Source: Agelas oroides
Taxonomy: Eukaryota > Porifera > Demospongiae > Agelasida > Agelasidae
Direction of reading: 5' to 3'
NCBI GenBank assembly: GCA_949130485.1
Contig: OX422197.1
Location: forward strand, 6,862,991-6,926,990
Length of the DNA stretch: 64,000 nt
In this document: positions 59,601 to 64,000 of the stretch, piece after piece
Layout: each line of letters starts with the position of its first letter
Numbering within the stretch: position 1 is the first letter of the stretch
Position numbers and translations under genes: made by a program
The notes under the pieces: model-generated
What the model saw: only the letters and a program-made list of their open reading frames with translations
What the model was told of the DNA's origin: nothing
Database searches by the model: none

Positions 59601-62600
59601 CTTTTAACATAAATTTTCAACTTGAATATTCTTTGATTTACAAATACTGAGATATCGTTGAATAAAGACCTGGTTATCATTAGTTTGTTCCCAGGCCTCC
59701 CCGTTTTTGTTACCTTCCGTTTGAGTTTACAAAATTACACGGAAATGGAAGAATGGCTAAAAGTGGAGAAGGCCTGGGATCATTCATCACGTGAGTGAAT
59801 GCAAGGTGTACGTAGGGGGGAGAAGCTGATATTCAGATGTATACGTACTAAGCTGTTCCTTATCAGTCGAGACAAGTTGGTTTGACCGCATGAATGTCTG
59901 GAGTCCTGATGAGCAGTGGAGTGCTGCGAATGGACAATTTAGTGTATTGTTTGAGATTGCCCCCCACTCCCCTACGTCCATCTTGCATCCACCTGACATC
60001 ACTCACTGACCTTTTCCTTTTTTCACCACTCTTCTGCTTACATGGATCTGTGTATTACTGTGAACACAAACGGAAGAGTAAATAACCGGACTGGCCTAGG
60101 AATGAGGCTAGGTGATTGTAGCACTGAGGTTATTGTTGGACAATGATCTGAGGTGCGGGCAAATTTACTTGGGGAGGGGGAGGGCTGACATTATGGAGGG
60201 TGTGAAGGTGTTGATCATCTGTGTGAAGCACAGGAAACATTTCAGCATGATTTGAGGTATCATATCGTGAAGCACTCTTGGTGTGTTATAGTGTTTTTGG
60301 TCTTAGCTACTGTCACTGTAAGACCAAGATAATAGTCAACCTCATCTTACACACCAGCTGAGTGTGAGATATTTATACTAGCACACTGATGGACACTGTA
60401 AATATTGGAGGGAGCTATAGCCCTCTATGCTATGATACAGGTGAAAATATTATCTAATGTACATGTGTGGAGTGGGTGTTATGAGGGTGTTATCATTGTC
60501 TGTCTCCCCTCACTGATTCTCCCAGAACGCCTCCGACGTTGAGAAGGTGTTGGACAAGGATTGGCGAGTGGTATGTCAAAGCACAGACATGTTTGTTGGT
60601 AGCTACCAGCTAAACTGCACACAGCCATTGTTATTGTTGTAATCACATTCCTCACTGAAGTATGTCAGATGATAGTAGTTACTGGCAGGAGGTGGACATG
60701 TGTTGGGGGCGTGTCCTTCATGTTTCCACTCCCCTCTCCTCTACTGCCCCAGGATCCTTCATGGCATGAAATTGTAAAGGAGGACATTACAAAGGTATGT
60801 GAGTCCATGTCAGCCTGCAGTGAGGAGCATGTTACATACAGACCTTATGTGAATGATGTCACATGCTATATCTCTGGATGTTATGTCATCAGCTGCGGCC
60901 ATCTTGAGTGGCAAAGAGCAATGTTGAACTGTACAGTGTAACCTGTCAATTGCCTCTGTTTGCAGGAACACATGAACCTAGCTTTATTGTCACTCTGAAT
61001 GCACAAGGTGTCAACATGGCCTGCTTCTGACTGAAGCCATTAAGCTTACGTCAAGAGTGCATAATAATTATGCGCTCTTGGCTTACGTACCTGCATGTTT
61101 CCTGAAAGTTGTGAACTCACAAACCACACTGCTATACTATTGAAATACTGCATTTTGCCACTCAAAATGGCCACTTAGTATCCACAGTTTCAGTTTACTG
61201 TTCACTGTCCATTCACTAGCAGTAACATAACTGCATGAGGTCTATCTCCTGTTCACTCATGTCTCCCCCCACACAGTGGAAGCAGCTCACAGAGCAGGAG
61301 AAGAAGAAGGTAGGTACAATCCTCACATTGTTGCTGGTGGCCTATTGGTTAAAGCACTGGACTGCGGATCGAAAGGTCCAGGGTTCCAGTCCCACTAGCA
61401 GCAGAGATTTATTTCTCTTCTCGGTGCACTCAGCCCTACCTCAAAAATTGAGTAGAAGGTTTTCTTTCGCGTCCTTCGGAGGGGACGTTAAGCCGTCGGT
61501 CCCGGGGAACCCCTTAAAATTAGCCTAAGTGCTATTGGGGATTTCCTCGTTAACTGGGTCATCCCAGGTAAAACCAAAAAAAATTAAAGCTAGCTGCTGG
61601 AAATCCCTACCCTCGTACCCAGGCCTTCTACCCAGTGTTTGTCACTTGCAGTACTAAAGGACTGGTATTAATCATCTCATGCACTGATGTACCTGATGTT
61701 AGGTGGACGTCTGGAGGCATTGTAAAATCCCAGAAAATCCCAAACTGGTCTTTTGCCTGGATGTTTACAGCACTATTGCTTAAGGTTTAACTAGCTTGGT
61801 ACTCAGCTACTGGCCTTGACTGAAAAACAACATTTTAGGAATGTGCCACGCCTCCAAACATCCACCTGATGTCGAGGTACGTCACTGCATGTGATGTGTT
61901 TTACCGACCCTTCTCCTGGTTTAGTGCTGCAAGTGGCAGAAGCTAGTTTGAAGACCTGGGTACAACGCTACTGCTGGCTGTGTGTATTGTACAACTATTA
62001 GCTGTTGTTGACATGGTTACAAAATGTGCCAACACTTAGCAATGTAAACAAACATCCTTGTTAACTTGTACACCACAAAGGTTTCTTCGTATCTTATTAG
62101 AGCTTACATGTACATGTAAGCACTTCATGCTAACGATGCGACTGTGCCACTGTATGTCGGGTGATAGTATGAATTTGTAGCCCCGTTCGTAGGCCTTCCC
62201 CGCCTCTACTATTTGATTGCTTCCACTATGCAAATATTTACAGTACACAACAAACAATCTTGAGCCCTTGATTGTAATGTCTGTCCAAGGACTGGAAGGC
62301 CTGAATGTTCACAATGCAGTGCTGATACAACTCATTGTTCAGTACACTTGAGACTGATTAACACAAAGTTGGAATTATAACAGTCAGGCACTGCCCACCT
62401 TCTGTCTACTTGACGTTACATGACTTCACCATACATGATGAGATCTCCCAGGTTTTCCCCCTCTGTGTTAGCATACTAAAAGCAATCAAATACTGGAAGT
62501 GGGGAAGGCCTGGGAACGAGACTAAGGAACTTGTTCATATTGCTACAAGTTATATATCTTACATGTGTGTTGTCCATTTGCTCGTGCAGTGTGGGAAATG

Positions 62601-63980
62601 ATGAGTATACATTATATAGTGACGTGTGCTGATAGTGCTTGAATGTTTGAGGGGCTTGTAAATAGACCTGGCCTTCCCATCCATACACCATTTCACCTTG
62701 CATGAGTATGCCACAGCAGGGTAAAGCAATATGGTTGTGTCAGTCAGTCAGAATAGAATTTTCAGCAGTTTTTTTTATGTTGCCGGAAGTCCCTGCACAA
62801 GCTGTCCTCATACCCAGACGGCAAAATCACCATCTGCAGGATTGTGTTTACGTACACTACTGTATTTGCTACTATTTTTTTTTTGTTTGAAGAGGAAGGT
62901 GTGTAGGGTAAGTGCTCTCCTGGGCACTTCTAGTTGTGTTGTAAGAACCAAATTTTCAGGGTTTTTTTAATATTGGAAGTCACTGCATGGACTGTCCTCG
63001 TACACAGATGGCAAAATCTTTGTCTGGGTATGAAACTGTGAGTGAAATGGTAAGACCCAGCCATTTCAGAATGTGTAGACTACTGCTTGCTACTAGCTAC
63101 GTGTTCAGTAGTTTCAAGAGATGGCTAAATGCTCTTCTATAGGCAGTAATTATCACAGTGAAAGAACAGTATGTGATGCTATGTTTGACTCCCACACTGA
63201 GATTACAAGCATGCAGGGTAGAATGTAACTCTAATGCCCGGCCTCCATTCAAATCAGAGACATCAATGTCAAATCTTGTGTTGGTCCATGTTGCTGGCTG
63301 TGAGTGTGCACCTTTTCATAGTAGCTATCATGCACCATGCCAGGTAGCCTCATTAGTTCACGATCGTACTGATGCTCCCATGTAGTATTAGGTCCCGCTA
63401 GTTCACGATCATACTGATGGTCCCATATAGTATTAGGTACCGCTAGTTCACGATGGTACTGATGGTCCCATGTAGTATTAGGTACCGCTAGTTCACGATC
63501 GTACTGATGGACCCATGTAGTATTAGGTACCGCTAGTTCACGGTCATACTGATGGTCACATGTAGTATTAGGTACCGCTAGTTTACGATCGTACTGATGG
63601 TCACATGTAGTATTAGGTACCGCTAGTTCACGATCATACTGATGGTCCCATGTAGTATTAGGTACTGCTAGTTCACGATCATACTGATGGTCACATGTAG
63701 TATTAGGTACCGCTAGTTGACGATGGTACTGATGGTCCCATGTAGTATTAGGTACCGCTAGTTCACGATCATACTGATGGTCCCATGTAGTATTAGGTAC
63801 CGCTAGTTCACGATCATACTGATGGTCCCATGTAGTATTAGGTACCGTTAGTTCACGATGGTACTGATGGTCACTGCTTGATTACTGTGTGGTACTGTGT
63901 ACATGTTTATGGTGTGTACATGTTCCCATGTTCTCTCCATTTGTTAGCTGCTGAGACAAGACAGGAGTAGAGGAAGACAG
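56621..63980 (+). CDS. Gene B: tandem paralogue of gene A, 5' half only
   Basis: Exons by homology and splice sites: 56621-56695, 58101-58133, 60526-60570, 60753-60794, 61277-61309 and 63948-63980. All end in phase 0 and follow the same order and similar spacing as gene A. The first 81 residues of the model lie here; the GTPase and Death-domain exons, if present, would be beyond the window. Function is inferred only from gene A. Introns between these exons are near copies of those in gene A, but the exons themselves are much more diverged. Confidence 0.65.
56696..58100. other. Intron 1 of gene B
   Basis: Holds a partly inverted, partly direct repeat with CATGTGTGTGTAA and ACCAGTTACACACATG around 57,410-57,720. 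From about 57,830 it matches gene A intron 1. Gene A has the 400-bp MITE in this intron; gene B does not. Confidence 0.55.
58101..58133 (+). CDS. Gene B microexon 2 (33 nt)
   Basis: TTACCCCAG acceptor, CTA|GTAAGT donor. Encodes RLSSVDKWSKL. It differs from the gene A exon at 7 of 33 bases, while about 90 bases of upstream intron differ at about one. Confidence 0.62.
58134..60525. other. Intron 2 of gene B
   Basis: Near copy of 13,473-15,926, with MITE arm 58,265-58,340 and the full element at 59,691. Confidence 0.6.
59691..60110. mobile_element. MITE, gene B copy of the 15,086 element
   Basis: Same ends and internal sequence as in gene A, with scattered substitutions and small indels. Confidence 0.7.
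60526..60570 (+). CDS. Gene B microexon 3 (45 nt)
   Basis: TCTCCCAG acceptor, GTG|GTATGT donor. Encodes NASDVEKVLDKDWRV. Only the initial Asn and a (V/I)EK core match the 27-nt exon of gene A. Confidence 0.58.
60753..60794 (+). CDS. Gene B microexon 4 (42 nt)
   Basis: GCCCCAG acceptor, AAG|GTATGTG donor. Encodes DPSWHEIVKEDITK. The changes against gene A are T to D, R to W, R to H and A to I, all non-synonymous; the second half is identical. Confidence 0.62.
61044..61088. mobile_element. 29-bp palindromic insertion with 8-bp target duplication
   Basis: GCTTACGT at 61,044-61,051 and again at 61,081-61,088 flank a 29-base palindrome with arms CAAGAGTGCATAAT and ATTATGCGCTCTTG. Gene A has the uninterrupted site AAGCTTACGTACC at about 16,424. 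The arms match the ends of the MITE at 32,555. Confidence 0.85.
61277..61309 (+). CDS. Gene B microexon 5 (33 nt)
   Basis: Encodes [11 protein letters not shown], identical in every base to gene A. The SINE at 61,330 begins only about 20 bases after its donor site. Confidence 0.65.
61330..61584 (+). mobile_element. tRNA-derived SINE with conserved-type central domain
   Basis: Head with A-box TGGCCTATTGGTTAAAGC and B-box GGTTCCAGTCC, then a body with CCTTCGGAGGGGACGTTAAG and CCGTCGGTCCCGG, ending in an A-rich tail. The GACGTTAA ... GGTCC core recalls the central domains of animal V- or Meta-type SINE superfamilies. Absent from the same site in gene A (about 16,676), so it inserted after the duplication or was lost there. 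Target duplication unclear (ATT at most). Confidence 0.82.
62178..62524. mobile_element. MITE, gene B copy of the 17,232 element
   Basis: Same position in the paralogous intron, with a few small indels relative to the gene A copy. Confidence 0.7.
63345..63872. repeat. 45-bp minisatellite, about 12 copies (gene B)
   Basis: Expanded counterpart of the array at 18,350. Units vary at CGATC/CGATG and TCCCATG/TCACATG. It lies about 75 bases before microexon 6. Confidence 0.95.
63948..63980 (+). CDS. Gene B microexon 6 (33 nt)
   Basis: TTTGTTAG acceptor, CAG|GTATGTG donor. Encodes LLRQDRSRGRQ. It is 12 nt shorter than in gene A, and in frame. The next exon lies beyond the window. Confidence 0.58.
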
Positions 63981-64000
63981 GTATGTGTGTGTGTCAGTGG

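Larger units (their letters stand above)
61310..63947. other. Intron 5 of gene B
   Basis: Near copy of 16,658-18,572, longer because of the SINE at 61,330 and the expanded 45-bp minisatellite. Confidence 0.6.

Noticed and set aside
63345..63872. CRISPR-like repeat-spacer array
   Set aside because: The 45-bp units are contiguous tandem repeats without unique spacers, in an animal-type genome.

Overview
This is a eukaryotic, animal-type window. It has many GT-AG introns, microexons, satellites, microsatellites, tRNA-derived SINEs and many short inverted-repeat DNA elements (MITEs). The best-supported gene is a 13-exon, + strand model (gene A, 11,667-42,827) whose exons join in frame into about 1,016 residues: a charged N-terminus, coiled-coil segments largely built from microexons, a Roc-like P-loop GTPase ([17 protein letters not shown]), a COR-like segment and a C-terminal Death domain. 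This architecture and the repeat load suggest an invertebrate, most plausibly a demosponge. The species assignment is inference and no database was searched.

Layout. 1-3,340 is 5' flank with MITEs. 3,390-11,335 is a 113-bp satellite of about 70 units lying just upstream of gene A. 11,667-23,112 holds exon 1 and eight microexons, all of them phase 0. 23,113-32,219 is a large intron full of minisatellites and a pyrimidine-rich tract. 32,220-32,397 is a coiled-coil exon. 32,398-40,052 is an intron carrying MITEs, minisatellites, a tRNA-like sequence and a decayed partial copy of the GTPase exon. 40,053-42,827 holds the GTPase/COR, linker and Death-domain exons. 42,828-54,150 is a mosaic of duplicated flank fragments and nested transposons. 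54,155-64,000 is a second copy of the 5' half of the locus: gene B, with exons at 56,621-63,980 and its 3' end outside the window.

Genes A and B are tandem paralogues about 45 kb apart. From about 13.2 kb (A) and 57.8 kb (B) onward their introns are nearly identical over long stretches, yet four of the five paired microexons differ strongly, mostly by amino-acid replacements and in-frame indels. One microexon is identical. Fast-evolving, individually skippable N-terminal cassettes on a conserved GTPase/Death-domain chassis would suit a rapidly diversifying innate-immune or cell-death receptor family. That reading is inference; the exon/intron contrast itself is visible in the sequence. The A/B comparison also gives empty and filled sites for a SINE and for a 29-bp palindromic insertion with an 8-bp target-site duplication, and it shows that the satellite grew from a unit that is single-copy in the paralogue.
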